The notes under the pieces were generated by a model. It was given only the letters and a program-made list of their open reading frames with translations. It was not told the origin of the DNA and made no database searches. Positions 23,040-34,345 of a stretch of 64,000 nt of DNA are shown here, piece by piece. This stretch comes from Lineolata rhizophorae (lineage: Eukaryota; Ascomycota; Dothideomycetes; Lineolatales; Lineolataceae), in NCBI GenBank assembly GCA_010093515.1, contig MU001672.1, forward strand, positions 1,093,508 through 1,157,507, read 5' to 3'. The number at the start of each line of letters is the position of its first letter. Position 1 is the stretch's first letter. A program made the translations under genes and the position numbers.

Positions 23040-25340
23040 CTACGGTCGTTCGTGCCGTTGGCCCCTCATCCTCTTCCATAGCGGCTTGAGCATCATCTCC
23101 CAGAAGAAGCGTGAGAAAGAACGGTACATGATGGCACCCTCCATGGTGCCGCTGAGCACACTAAAGGCAATGAGCAGCACTACCGAGACGAGCAGAGTCA
23201 TGCCGAAGGTGAGCCAAAAGGAGCGCTGCGTGAAAGTGATGCCCTCGAGCTGCGTCGAGAAGTAGCCCGTCACGATGCTCACGGGCATGAAGAGGATGGT
23301 GAACTTTGCCAATAGAAGGGTTACGCGAGTGAGACGCTCGACGGCCGAGGATTCTTTGATAGCGATGAGGTTGAAGTTCTAAATTTTGAGCTTAGCAAAG
23401 AGGCCTCGTTTGCAACGCCGCCCTGCATTTGGCGAGGAGGCAATTAATTGTTGACTAACCATCATAACTAAACTCTCCTTCTGATCTAAGCACTCCTGGA
23501 TCTCGCTTAGGGCGTACAACCTGATCCGATACTGTAGTCTCGAGAACCGCACCCGTGCTGCCGAACTGATCTGCACGCCTATCACGCTCTCAGGCTCCGC
23601 AGCCGCAGTGATGTTCTGCTGCGAGGACATCATGACGGATTCAGCGGCCGATTTCATGTCCGTTGTTCCGGTAGTTGGCAGTACGTGCGAATTCTTGAGC
23701 GAGGCTAGCGTCGCCTCGCGCTTCTCGAGCACGCGCTCGATTAGCGTGTCGTAGCTCTGGTACACGCGTTTAAGCACAGCGAGCTGGCGCCCAATATGGT
23801 GCAAACGGTCGATGTGATGCAGATCGGCACGATATAACATGTCCTTCCTCTAAAGCGGAGCAGGTTAGTACTTGGATGAAGGGAGCGTTGAGTCTGGAAA
23901 CGTACGAGTTCGTCTAGCTTAGCGGCATATTGGTGCTCTCGACGCACGACAATGCTATACGAACTGAACCAATCGTCAAAAAGGTAGTAAAATAATAGCC
24001 CTGGTGCGTCCGTTGGCCGGTGGATGGTCTCCTCTTCGCTGTTTCCAACACGATGGCGAATTGGAAGAACTGTCATCGGGACTTCTTTTGAGATATCGTA
24101 GCTTTTGGATAAGTTGCGGAACACATTATGGATATTCCGCCGGATTGCGTTCAAGTTTGCAATTTCTTCTTGAGTTAAGCCTCCGGTTTTATACGGGTAA
24201 GGATCTTCGTTGATAGTGATTACCGTTTCTGCCCAGGGGGGTGAGTAAATTACTCTTGCTTAGCGTCTAGGAAATATGAAGAATCGCATACTGTCCTCGC
24301 ATAATACCAGCCATGTCCAGACACGCTTTCCATCGGGCAGGAACCCTGACTGTGAACTTGCTTCACCGTCATTGAGTTTGTCGACCTTGACATTGTAGAG
24401 CGAGTTGTATCCCATGCATACATCTAACAATGAAGCGATCAGTAAATTCAATCACACCAGCTTGAATCACAGGACCATACATCTTCTGCCCCAGTCAACG
24501 GAGGACCAATGCCAGACCTCGTCGACCAAATTCCAGTGATTGAAGTCGCGGATCCATTCCTTGTCTGGTGTCGGATCGAGGACCGAATTTGTGGTGTGAG
24601 GTAAACCCTCGACGTCTTTCTCGTGAAATAGGTCTTGCCGCCGTTGCCGGAGATGATATTGCATGTGGCTAAAGACAGAACCACCCAAGTGCGAACCGTG
24701 GCTAGTTGACTTGGCTGATATTTTGTTTGGCGCCGATTTCATGACCCCAAGTAGGCGCGGTGAAAAGTCATAGTGCTTGGCCAACGCCTAATTAGATTAG
24801 AAAAAGTTGGTCAGCTATCTACTTACATTTTATGCAAAAGTAGAACTCCTAGGGGAATTACCTGCAGGAACTCGGTCTGTTCAAAGGGGCTCCATATGTT
24901 TCTGTTTATTATGAGCATCTTCCTTTGACGATAAATTTTCAGGGCACATACATCCACCGAGTATTCAGCAACGGAGGTCTCTGTTTTATCCAAGTTCCGT
25001 TAGAATCATTAACTCCCTCGGAACACAACAACAAGAACTGACAGAGCCAGAGACAAGAAAGAGTAAGGTCTAGGAGGAGCGCACTCACGGTTGATCTCAA
25101 CAGTTCATCAACATTGGCCGCGGCCAAGTCAAAACCACACCACGCCGAATCTTCCCCGAAATCAATGACAAAATTGCGACTCGAGGGATTTTTGATTTTC
25201 GTTTCGAGATCCCTGAAATGATAGGGGTCGTCAAAATCTTTGAAAATATGAGCCCAGCCTTGTCCTCGCCAACTAAGGCTGCCATAATACTCTTCAGGCG
25301 TAGCGGGCTCCTTGACTCGCTCCGACTGAGCCGCCGCCAT
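23040..25340 (-). CDS. CorA-like membrane transporter, fungal branch without GMN
   Basis: Eight exons (25340-25089, 24980-24952, 24901-24862, 24787-24481, 24423-24292, 24228-23906, 23849-23460, 23378-23040) join in phase to 603 residues. Two exons are only 29 and 40 bp. The long cytosolic N-terminal part has RPPLLNTRWINIWSPFEQTEF, and a helical segment leads to NFNLIAIKESSAVERLTRVTLLLAKFTILFMP. Two C-terminal membrane helices fall at about 511-530 and 545-566. This layout is that of CorA/ZntB-type channels. The GMN signature expected after the first helix is absent; the place reads GYFSTQ. Ion transport is therefore not assured, and related fungal proteins are usually annotated only as CorA-like. 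It is divergent from a GNAT gene with a 262-bp gap. Confidence 0.85.
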
Positions 25341-25602
25341 AGGGAGCTCCTAGCCAACAGCGTCGGGAAGAGTGAGACGAAGGCTTGAGGACCAAACTGG
25401 AGGCATAGATTTGGCAATGCTTGATCATTTTCTCCGGTGCCAGAACTCGGCCGCGGAAGCGAAGGGCTCCCGCGCAGATTCCGCCTGTGTCTCAGCCTGG
25501 CTTGGATCACGAGGCTATGCAGTTGAAGAACGCCACATGAACGCACGGACCAACGATATTTTTGTCTCACGGTTCTCTGTCTAAGCGCCGAAGAGGCTAT
25601 GC
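25341..25602. promoter_or_regulatory. Divergent CorA-like/GNAT control region
   Basis: Only 262 bp separate the outward-facing start codons (373 bp if the acetyltransferase begins at its second Met), so the two promoters must overlap. No clear TATA or CCAAT element was seen. Confidence 0.6.
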
Positions 25603-26421
25603 TTGGGAATTTCGAAGCTACTCAGGAACAGCACCTACAGTTATTTGGAGGAATATGGACTTTTGTCGTTGAGCCCGTGCAACAAAGACATCACCTCTAC
25701 TACAACCATCCAAATGGAAAGACCATCATTTTCAGTTGTCTTTTTACCAAGAGCTTTACCGGATCGGTTGAATTGGCAACTATTAATCTCGCGATACAAA
25801 GATTTTCGGCTTCATTCTCTCCGAACATCGCCTGCCGTGTTTGGTTCGACATTTGAACGCGAAAACAACTTTGGCGAGGACGTATGGGACGGCCGACTCC
25901 GAAATATGAGGGCTACTAACATTGTGGCTATTGCATGTAACAACCACGCCGACAGTTCGGACGAGCCTAATCGCACGCCGAATGCTCTGCTGCATGATTG
26001 GTTGGGCAGCATCGTCCTTATTGAAATGGAGAAGTCCAATCAGGAGCCGATTTCGAGGTCGGCACTCGTACTCCCGAGATCAAGAGAACTAGAAACACCT
26101 GCACAACTTGTTCTCCACTTTCACATCAATGCTGTCTTCGTTGATCCTGTCGCTAGAGGCCGTGGTATTGGAGCTGCTCTTGTCGACGAAGCGGTTTCGT
26201 TCGGCGTGAGGACCGCAGCAGCACGCGGTTTACAGACCGCGGAATTCACGTTACTTGTCGATGACTATAATACAGAAGCGCGTCGATTATATGAAAACGC
26301 CGGTTTTGAGGAGGCTCAAGTGGACGAGGACGAGATTGGATTTAGGTCCGGTGACGGCCCACTAAGGAAAGCTGTTCTCTATCGCATATCTCGTCATGTT
26401 GCAAGCGGTCCTGGAATGTGA
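25603..26421 (+). CDS. GNAT-family N-acetyltransferase
   Basis: A single exon encodes up to 272 residues. The acetyl-CoA-binding motif A is seen as INAVFVDPVARGRGIGAALVDEAV (RGRGIG is the Q/RxxGxG/A loop), followed by FTLLVDDYNTEARRLYENAGFEE, the motif B strand-helix typical of GNATs. The N-terminal part (TSPAVFGSTFERENNFGEDVWDGRL) resembles fungal proteins of this family that I know only as hypothetical GNATs. The start is unsure: Met38 at 25714 (MERPSFSVVF) begins the sequence that looks conserved, so the first 37 residues may be leader. The substrate cannot be told from sequence. It lies just upstream of the ribosomal protein gene on the same strand. Confidence 0.85.
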   Translation: MGISKLLRNSTYSYLEEYGLLSLSPCNKDITSTTTIQMERPSFSVVFLPRALPDRLNWQLLISRYKDFRLHSLRTSPAVFGSTFERENNFGEDVWDGRLRNMRATNIVAIACNNHADSSDEPNRTPNALLHDWLGSIVLIEMEKSNQEPISRSALVLPRSRELETPAQLVLHFHINAVFVDPVARGRGIGAALVDEAVSFGVRTAAARGLQTAEFTLLVDDYNTEARRLYENAGFEEAQVDEDEIGFRSGDGPLRKAVLYRISRHVASGPGM

Positions 26422-26719
26422 CATACCTTTAGAGAACTTCGGATTATTCGTCAAATTGTTAAAAACATGTTAATTTAGCATGGAAGGAGTCGAGTTGGGC
26501 ATAGTATCTCGACAAAAGTGTTCGGACGAGAAGGTCACGTGGTTCTCACTGCTCGTGACGCTAGGCTCGCTTAAATTTCGTTACTAAGCAGGTGTGCCCA
26601 CATCGTAGCTGTAGCGTCGCGCACACGGTCTACATCCACACAGCAGATCATCGGCCCCTTCGACTGCGCGTTTCCACACCAAAGAATTTGTTGCCAAATT
26701 CTCTTGGAAGACCAGGATT
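26422..26719 (+). promoter_or_regulatory. uL1 ribosomal protein upstream region
   Basis: The 298 bp between the GNAT stop and the ribosomal protein start has no ORF of note and must hold the promoter and leader. No consensus element was certain. Confidence 0.5.
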
Positions 26720-27491
26720 ATGTCTAAAATCACGGTCGCCGGAGTGCGCACTAACGTTCAACAGCTTCTTGACTACTCCCAGAACACCAAGAAGCGAAAT
26801 TTTCTCGAAACTGTCGAACTCCAGATCGGCCTCAAGAACTATGACCCTCAGCGTGACAAGCGTTTCTCTGGCACAGTTAAGCTGCCTCGCATTCCGCGCC
26901 CGGGCATGAGCATATGGTACGTAGAGGTTGGGGATGCCTTCGGATGGAGCACCCGCTCACAACTGCTTCAGCATTCTCGGTGACCAGCATGATATCGATC
27001 GCGCAAAGCATCATGGTTTCGACGCCATGTCTTTGGATGACTTGAAGAAGCTCAACAAGAACAAGAAGCTCATCAAGAAACTCGCCCGAAAATATGATGC
27101 CTTTGTTGCTTCGGATTCCTTGATTAGGCAGATCCCGCGTCTCTTGGGTCCTGGTCTCTCGAAAGGTTCATTTCCTCTCGCCGCAACGTGCATTTGTTAT
27201 GCATAGTATCACTGACGCGTTGAAATAGCTGGCAAGTTTCCGACGCCTGTTTCGCACGCCGAAGATCTGAACAACAAGGTCAACGAGGTCAAATCGACCA
27301 TCAAGTTCCAGTTGAAGAAGGTGCTCTGCATGGGTGTTGCCGTTGGGAATGTGGACATGACGGAAGATGAGCTGGTTAGCAACGTCATGATGGCCATCAA
27401 CTACTTGGTGTCGCTGCTGAAGAAGGGATGGCAGAACGTGGGCAGCCTGACCATCAAGGCGACCATGTCTCCGCCTAAGCGGCTTTACTAA
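26720..27491 (+). CDS. rpl1: 60S ribosomal protein L10a (uL1, yeast L1)
   Basis: Exons 26720-26916, 26972-27165 and 27229-27491 encode 217 residues, the exact family length. The sequence is strongly conserved: [100 protein letters not shown] and a [15 protein letters not shown] terminus. The protein forms the L1 stalk of the large subunit, which guides deacylated tRNA out of the E site. The short introns have donors GTACGT and GTTCAT; the second is non-consensus but restores the invariant SKAGKFP. Confidence 0.97.
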
Positions 27492-28492
27492 GCTTCTATG
27501 GGAACGGCATGGCTACGTAGATTTGGGCCTCGTTTGGCTCACCCGTAGATATGACAAACGAGGTTGAAGATAAATAGTTTTGAAAACGCCTCGATAAGCG
27601 TGGGTGGATCGAGAGCGCATCCTAGATGGAATCGAAAAGGTATATTGCAGCAATGCTCCGCGCAGATTTACAAATTTTGTAGGGGGTGATGATTGTGATA
27701 ATGCAAGCCTAACAATGCATTGGCTTTGGAACGAGAATTTGGACGCCATTATGATCGCAAAAACCTTCTTTGGCGAAAGACATCATGTCACGTCCAGCCA
27801 AACAACTCCGATCCACAGCAAAAGGGATTAACGCAGCTGAATGGCTGAAGAACGTAGTCACTTTGCGAGGTCGGGAACGGAAGGAAACCCATTTGAGGAA
27901 CCCGTGAGTTCGACTAACCCTCAGCAAGCCGCCGTAGCGGAACCTCGACTGACTGATGATGGAGAAGAAAAGAAGGAGAGCATGAGGGGAAGAGCTCGCT
28001 TTTGAAGGGATTTCAGGGGCGCACGGACTCGCTACCAAGCGCGCTAGTTTCAAGGTCACGGGATCCTGTTCATGCATTGCGCCAAGGACAATTTGAAGTT
28101 GGCATTTGGACGTTCTAAAAGCGAGAGACCTAGGGTTTGAGAATGCGTCTGTTAATATCTAGTTTACGGGCAGTCCTCTACTTCATGATCACTATATACT
28201 AGCATAACTGCGCCTATACGACCCTGGCAATCGAGCTGTTGCTGCATGGTGCGGAGCATCTCCCGTTGCTTCACTCGACTAAATTCACCAGGAGCTTCTA
28301 AGAGAAGACCTCCATATGAAGATAAATATAGCCCTTTGAGCCCTTGTAGAATCGACTATACCATACAGTATGTACATATGAGCCTATTCGTCAACTATAT
28401 ACTACAGACGTGAGCCAACTGCATCCGTGCAACGCTGATGGGAGAAACGATGCGGCTTTGACATAACTACCGTAACTCATTCCTCTAGCTCT
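27492..28492. other. Convergent spacer uL1/Mix23
   Basis: This 1 kb carries the 3' flanks of two converging genes. The longest open frames (up to 122 codons) show no protein family features, and I see nothing else. Confidence 0.6.
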
Positions 28493-29149
28493 TTATTCTG
28501 ACTCCTGCGCTTTCCGCCAATCGTCTAGACCTTTCTCCCACCCAGTGCTAGCTTCTCCCGCACACCTCTCTGTGACGCTTCTCCATGTGCGCTCCCGGAC
28601 TATTGATTCTACCATCCTCTCATTGCGTATCAATAGCGCAAGGCTCTCTGTCCGCGCCTCTCGCGGAAAATACCGTGCACTGTATGGATCTAACCGTTCA
28701 TCTACAACCCGTTCGCGCGCACGCAAGCTCTCAACCTCGCGAAGCATGGAATCCGGATCGTCTGGGTCTGGCGAGGTGGCAACGCCAGCACAGTAAGCCA
28801 GCACGTCGGAGCGCGACTGCCATGACGGGAATAGTACGTTGTTCTTGAAGTCGGTGCACGAACTGGACGGTATTTGGCGATGCGTCCCCGCGGGTCGAGG
28901 GCTCGATTGGCGGGACGTGGTGGAGGAAGGGTCCCAAGGGTCCCGGGCGGGTGTAAGTAGGGAATTGAGATTTTGCGTTATCGAGTCATCGATAGCGGCC
29001 CGGGATACGCGAAGAAATTCTGTGCAAGGTAGAAGTGAGCAATCAGCGGGCGCTTCCCGTTCGGCGGAAGGCACAATACCTCGCAGGGCGGATTGGTTAA
29101 AGCAAAATGATGGCGTGAGTTCAGGATGGTCTGTCGGCTTCGAAGCCAT
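28493..29149 (-). CDS. mix23: Mix23 / caffeine-induced death protein 2 family
   Basis: Exons 29149-29080 and 29019-28493 around a 60-bp intron give 198 residues. The start MASKPTDHPELTPSFCFNQSALREFLRVSR and the later SCTDFKNNVLFPSW, YCAGVATSPDP, DERLDPYSARYFPREARTESLALLIRNERMVE and RTWRSVTERC fit the Cid2/CCDC58 family, which yeast work names Mix23. The spaced cysteines suit an intermembrane-space protein oxidised by Mia40; the exact pairing is not certain. It is thought to aid import of mitochondrial proteins. The open frame continues far upstream of the chosen Met, but that sequence lacks family character. The intron divides by three and is open, which could mislead gene predictors into reading through. 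Confidence 0.85.
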   Translation of the reverse strand: MASKPTDHPELTPSFCFNQSALRGIVPSAEREAPADCSLLPCTEFLRVSRAAIDDSITQNLNSLLTPARDPWDPSSTTSRQSSPRPAGTHRQIPSSSCTDFKNNVLFPSWQSRSDVLAYCAGVATSPDPDDPDSMLREVESLRARERVVDERLDPYSARYFPREARTESLALLIRNERMVESIVRERTWRSVTERCAGEASTGWEKGLDDWRKAQESE

Positions 29150-29818
29150 GGGCCTCTCTTTGGGTTCCCACTCCTGCTCGGCTTGTTTTGGTGCGTCCTC
29201 GGGCTGCTGCTTCACAGTCTCAGTGGCCTGGGAAGGCCGGCACCAGAAGAGGCCCGCCGTGGCTGTTGGGAATCGCGGAACTCTTGAGCGAGAAAATAAG
29301 TTGCAAATTACAGAGCGGGTGGCAGTGCTATGTATATGACCGACCGCCGTTCTACGCCTTCGCGAACAACCTTGGGGATGTAGGTAGCGATGAGTATGAT
29401 GCTGTTGCGATACTCGACCCCATTGTTCCTGGACAACCGGGCATAGGTCGGCAGGGCTTTTGCCGTCTTGTAAGTAATCTCCCAAGAAGGAAAGGCGCGA
29501 CCATCAGATCTGCCCCAAAGTCTTGGCACTGCCGCACGCGCTAGGCGACTGTCGCGTACTAGGTACGAGGCGCGTCACCGTGTCGAACGTGCCTCATCAC
29601 CTTCTGCTCGACCGCCATTCCAACGCACCAATTACTCCTTTCGGGCTATGCGACTGTCTAGGCCGTCGGGGCTGGTCAATTCAAAATTATATTTCTCGCT
29701 CAACTTTACCCTGTTCAAACGTCCCACGGACCCGCTGATCCGCGTCTCAACTTCTCTATCATCTGGGCCCGCACACTGCTCATCTCGCCACTACCGGAGC
29801 AGACCTTGGACTTTGAAA
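29150..29818. promoter_or_regulatory. Divergent mix23/DNA ligase control region
   Basis: The spacer of 669 bp separates outward-facing starts. CACGCGC at 29535-29541 and GGCGCGTCA at 29569-29577 resemble MluI cell-cycle box cores (MBF sites), which would suit an S-phase DNA ligase; they are imperfect matches. Confidence 0.5.
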
Positions 29819-32800
29819 ATGGGGCCCAAGCAAGCCACACTAGGGTATGTGAAAACCCAACAGATGCTAGGGTGCGAACACAAATATAGACAAAAATGCG
29901 CTTGCATTTCCGTTCTGCTGACTGGTCTTTTGTAGGAAATTCTTCGGTGCGCCGAACGGGATGAAGCCGGCGCAGCCTCAACAGGCCAGACTAGCCTTTT
30001 CGAAGAGGTCCGACCCTTCTACGGATACTGAGCAAGACGATGATTCAAAGAATAGTGAGGCCGAGGGTGACAAGGATTTCCCCATGGAAGGCATTAAGGA
30101 GCAGCCTGCAAGGTCGCTGGAGTTGAAGAAAGAGGATGAAGACGAGCACAGTAAGTGTGGGCTGTCGCATTACGCATCGCTATTTGGACATGTACTTCCC
30201 GAGCTTGAGCTCAATCCTCCCTCCTATCCCCATGACCGAGTGTTGTTCCTGTTCTGACGTCCGGTAACTACACAGAAGGAGGCCTCCCGCGGAAACGTTC
30301 TGCTTCACCAAAAATAAGCAGAAGTACTCCTGAGTCGGCCGACGGAGAAGACGAGCCTCCAACCAAGCGTCAAAGAAAGCGCGGAGAAACCTCCGCAAAA
30401 AGACGAACTAAAGTCTCCACGCAGACGACGCGCTTGGAGGAACCTGATGGATTCTCTAGAACTCCGTTAAGTCTTAAGGAGGAATCCGACGAACCTTCGG
30501 ACGACACGAAGATACATAAGAAACCACCAATCAAAGTCGAGTATGAGGATGAAGTGGGTAAAGAAATTGCCGAGTCGTCTGGAAGCCAGTCAGAAGCTGG
30601 AGACGAAGAGGCCGAGGCGTCGGACGAAGATGAAAAGCCCGAGCTCGCCGCAAAGGCGCGGGAGAGCGTTCAATCGACAATTCAAGGATCTGGAAAGGAT
30701 CCATACCCTGATTGGAAGTCTGGCGACCCTGTTCCGTATGCGGCCCTGTGTACAACCTTCTCGAAGATCGAAATGACCACGAAGCGACTCGAGATACTTG
30801 CCCACTGCTCTCTTTTCCTCCGTCAGGTGCTCCGCTTAACACCTGAAGATTTGTTACCCACAGTTCTTCTGATGATCAACAAGCTGGCGGCCGACTATGC
30901 AGGAATTGAGCTTGGCATTGGCGAGTCATTGTTGATGAAAGCAATCGGCGAGACAACGGGTCGAAGCTTGGGTGTCATCAAGAATGACCAAAACGAAATT
31001 GGGGATTTAGGGCTCGTCGCAGCTAAAAGCAGGTCAAACCAGCCCACTATGTTCAAGCCGAAACCCCTCACTGTTCGAGGTGTCCATGAGGGCCTGATTA
31101 ACATCGCGACAATCGAAGGGCAGGGCGCCCAAGGACGAAAGATCGCTGGTATCAAGAAACTCTTATCAGCGGCAGATGCCAACCTTGCAGGGAAAGGCTC
31201 GAAAGGTGTGGACATCACGAAAGACAAGGGTGGGCCGAGCGAGGCGAAGTACATTGTTCGTACCTTGGAAGGCAAGCTTAGACTGGGACTGGCGGATAAG
31301 ACTGTGCTTGTTGCGTTGGCTCAGGCCATGGTAATTCACGAAATTACGCAGAAAGGCAACAAAGTTCCTAGTACAGAGCAGCTTGGGAAAGGCGAATCTG
31401 TACTCAAGTCGGTGTATAGGTAAGTCAATGTTTCAGTTTGGTGACGGGCTCGTCTCGCTGACGATATGTCTAGTGAGATACCAAGCTACGAAGTTATCAT
31501 ACCAATTATGCTCAAGCACGGCATATTCAACCTCCGGGAGAACTGCAAGCTGCAGCCCGGGATTCCCTTGAAACCCATGCTTGCCAAGCCAACGAAATCC
31601 ATCACGGAGGTCCTGGATCGATTCGAAGGTAAAGATTTTACTTGCGAGTATAAGTACGATGGAGAGCGTGCTCAAATCCATTTCGTTGCCCACAACTCGC
31701 CACAAGAGTACGCAACAACTGTGCCGTCTGCTGGGAAGAATGAGCGTGGAATTTCGAATATCTTCTCGCGCAATTCGGAAGATTTGTCGAAGAAATATCC
31801 CGACATATTAGCTAAGCTACCAACTTGGGTGAAGGAAGGCACACAGAGTTTTGTGCTCGATTGCGAGACTGTTGCCTGGGATGTTGTCGAGAAGAAGGTG
31901 CTCCCCTTCCAGCAGCTTATGACAAGAAAGCGCAAGGATGTCAAGGTCGAGGATGTTAAGGTCAAGGTTTGTGTTTTTGCATTCGACATCCTTTTCTTGA
32001 ACGGCGAGGTAAGCCAATTGCAGTCCTGGTATATGTTACCTTCATACTAACACCTTACAGGCTCTTGTGAACAAACCATTCAGAGAAAGAAGAGAACTTC
32101 TTCATGCGTCCTTCATCCCCGTCGAAGGCGAATTTGCCTTTGCTACGTATAGCAACATCAACGAGCTTGAGCAGATCCAAACTCTCTTGGACGAATCGAT
32201 CGCAGCATCTTGTGAAGGTCTCATGGTCAAAATGCTTGACGGACCGTCAAGCAGCTATGAACCCTCACGGCGAAGTCAGAACTGGCTAAAAGTAAAGAAA
32301 GACTACTTGTCAGGAGTTGGCGATTCCCTGGACCTCGTAGTACTAGGTGCGTACTACGGCAAGGGCAAGCGAACGTCGTGGTACGGTGCGTTTCTTCTTG
32401 CTTGCTATAACCCATCTACAGAAACCTTCGAAACCGTCTGCAACATCGGCACCGGGTTTAGCGAAGCCATCCTTGAGACGCTCCATTCGGAATTGGCAGA
32501 GCACGTCATAGACCGCCCCAAGCCTTTCTATTCACATTCGACAGTTCCCAAGGATCAGCCCGATGTGTGGTTTGAGCCGCGGGAGGTCTGGGAAGTTAAA
32601 TCGGCAGACTTGACGCTTAGCCCCCGGTACCGTGCCGCGGCTGACGATGTCCTGACCAGCGGGGAAGGTACAGGCAAGGGTGTTAGCTTGCGGTTCCCAC
32701 GCTTCATCCGCCGGAGAGACGACAAGAAGCCGGAAGAGGCGACGTCGAGCCGTATGGTCGCTGAAATGTACCGCAAACAAGAGAGCGTTAGCAAGAACAA

Positions 32801-32834
32801 GGGCCCAGCTGTGGATGATGAGTTCGAGTACTAA
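29819..32834 (+). CDS. cdc9: ATP-dependent DNA ligase I (Cdc9)
   Basis: Five exons, 29819-29844, 29936-30150, 30276-31419, 31474-32008 and 32061-32834, give 897 residues. The 26-bp first exon plus the second create the PCNA-binding PIP box QATLGKFF at residues 5-12. A disordered, acidic and basic N-terminus (to about 240) follows, then the DNA-binding domain (PVPYAALCTTFSKIE onward). The adenylation domain has the active Lys522 in EYKYDGERAQ, and the OB domain follows (SCEGLMVKMLD, WLKVKKDYL, WFEPREVWEVKSADLTLSP). It seals nicks between Okazaki fragments and in excision repair, using ATP. All junctions restore family sequence. The gene ends with VDDEFEY and is convergent with apq12. Confidence 0.96.
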
Positions 32835-33760
32835 GCATATGGGCAAGCAGCGGTTTCTTTGAGGACATTGTTAAGGTTTATGTAAAGTAAATGCGCCACA
32901 ATGTTTTCTTACGGCAACATTAGTAGGAACATTACAAGAGCATGTAGTCATTAGGATGGTGTGATTAGCACTGTTTTCAATGCCAGCGCTTGCTCGCTTG
33001 GGAACAAAGAGACTACCTAGATCACGAAATAACCTTTCCACACACAGGGAGATTGTGATTACGTGGCATTCAATTGTCATCCTTTGGAAGATGAGATAAA
33101 GTGTCATCTCCCAAAACAAGAACGCGCTTCACTTGAAATTTAGTGCTGGGAATGAGCAAATCCATTATGTATCTAACAATAGTACGTCTCACTTTTAGTA
33201 GCCAAGCTACAACAAGCAACTGGCAAACTAGATTTCTTCTATACGTAGCCATTGTGGAATAGCTAATGTTATTGCATGCCCTAGAACTTCGAACGTATAC
33301 TAGACTTAGAGACTTGCGGTGCATAAAGGACCCACGAGTCATAACTTCCCTACGCAACTCTAGGTAGCTGTGGCAAACTCAACTCAAACACAAGCATTAT
33401 ACTCATCAGGCGGTGACGCATGAAGGTAAAACAGATCTCAGCAACTGGAAATTCCCCCTTGATAGCTATTTTGGATCCCCCCTTAAAGTTATTCACTGTC
33501 CAAAAGATAAACCAGGTCCAAAAAAAGAAGCAGGACGCCACTATGACCGACTGAGTAAATAGTTAGCTCTCTGAACAGGAGAAAACGGGGTGCGCGGCCG
33601 AGCATACCTAGAAGTCCTGCTAAGAACGCCGAAACCCCGTGCTGTAGATGTAAACCATGCAAAAGATGCGGCCGTCACTATACAAAAGAAGAACGAGCTC
33701 TCGTGTACCACACAACGCGTTCGCATCGAAAAGCGTCCTAAGCGTCCGCCCGAACCCATC
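32835..33760. other. Convergent spacer DNA ligase/Apq12
   Basis: The region is AT-rich relative to its flanks and has only short, featureless open frames. It holds the 3' flanks of the two converging genes. Confidence 0.6.
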
Positions 33761-34345
33761 TCACCACCAGTCCTCCCTCTGAGGCCGCGGCACCGGCTCT
33801 CTGTAGAACCCGGCCGCCTCCCTCAACCTGTGCTCCTCGGCCTGCATCTGAAAGCGCCTGTACTCGTCCCACCAGTAGCCAACCAGGTACTCCGCGTCGG
33901 CGACGGTGCCGTCGAAACCGCGGTCCCAGAGGTACAGGGCGGCGCCGGCGACGGCGAGCCAGAAGAGCAAGCGCAGCGTCAGCGACACCCAGAAGACGAC
34001 GGCGCGGTACAGCATGTGTACGATGCGTAGCGAGATGAAGAAGATGACGACGAGGAGGGCGACGGAGGCTAGGTCGGGCGACTGCACGGTGCGCCCGACG
34101 ACGGGGAGGACGCGGTCGCGCGCGAGGCAGCTGAGGGCGTGGATGGGCGCCGAGATGGGGCTGAAGAACGAGCGCGCCTCGGCGGGCAGCACGGCGTGCA
34201 TCCAGTCTGGATTCGGGCTCGGGGGAGCGCGCGTTAGCACGAGGAGGGGTGAATGGGCGGCGGTGTGCGTCGGTGCGGTAGGGCGTGTGGACGCGGCGGC
34301 GGGCGCCGATCGGGAAGGAACGCGCATACCTAGGATGACCTCCAT
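33761..34345 (-). CDS. apq12: Apq12-like nuclear envelope/ER membrane protein
   Basis: A 16-nt first exon (34345-34330: MEVIL plus one base) and exon 34206-33761 give 153 residues. The hydrophobic core ASVALLVVIFFISLRIVHMLYRAVVFWVSLTLRLLFWLAVAGAALYLWDRG contains the family's two close helices with the RxxHMLYRAVVFW linker between them. The tail ends in VGYWWDEYRRFQ and a charged stretch. Apq12 helps nuclear pore assembly and membrane lipid balance at the nuclear envelope. The 123-bp intron divides by three and is open, so the unspliced frame also reads through; the splice is preferred because it brings MEVIL next to DWMHAVLP and removes an Ala/Pro/Thr-rich filler. The tiny first exon needs transcript evidence. 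Confidence 0.75.
   Translation of the reverse strand: MEVILGMRVPSRSAPAAASTRPTAPTHTAAHSPLLVLTRAPPSPNPDWMHAVLPAEARSFFSPISAPIHALSCLARDRVLPVVGRTVQSPDLASVALLVVIFFISLRIVHMLYRAVVFWVSLTLRLLFWLAVAGAALYLWDRGFDGTVADAEYLVGYWWDEYRRFQMQAEEHRLREAAGFYREPVPRPQREDWW

Noticed and set aside
28493-29485. Mix23 start at the first Met of the long open frame
   Set aside because: The first 112 codons lack family character; the family sequence begins at the Met at 29149, and the intron after residue 23 is well supported.
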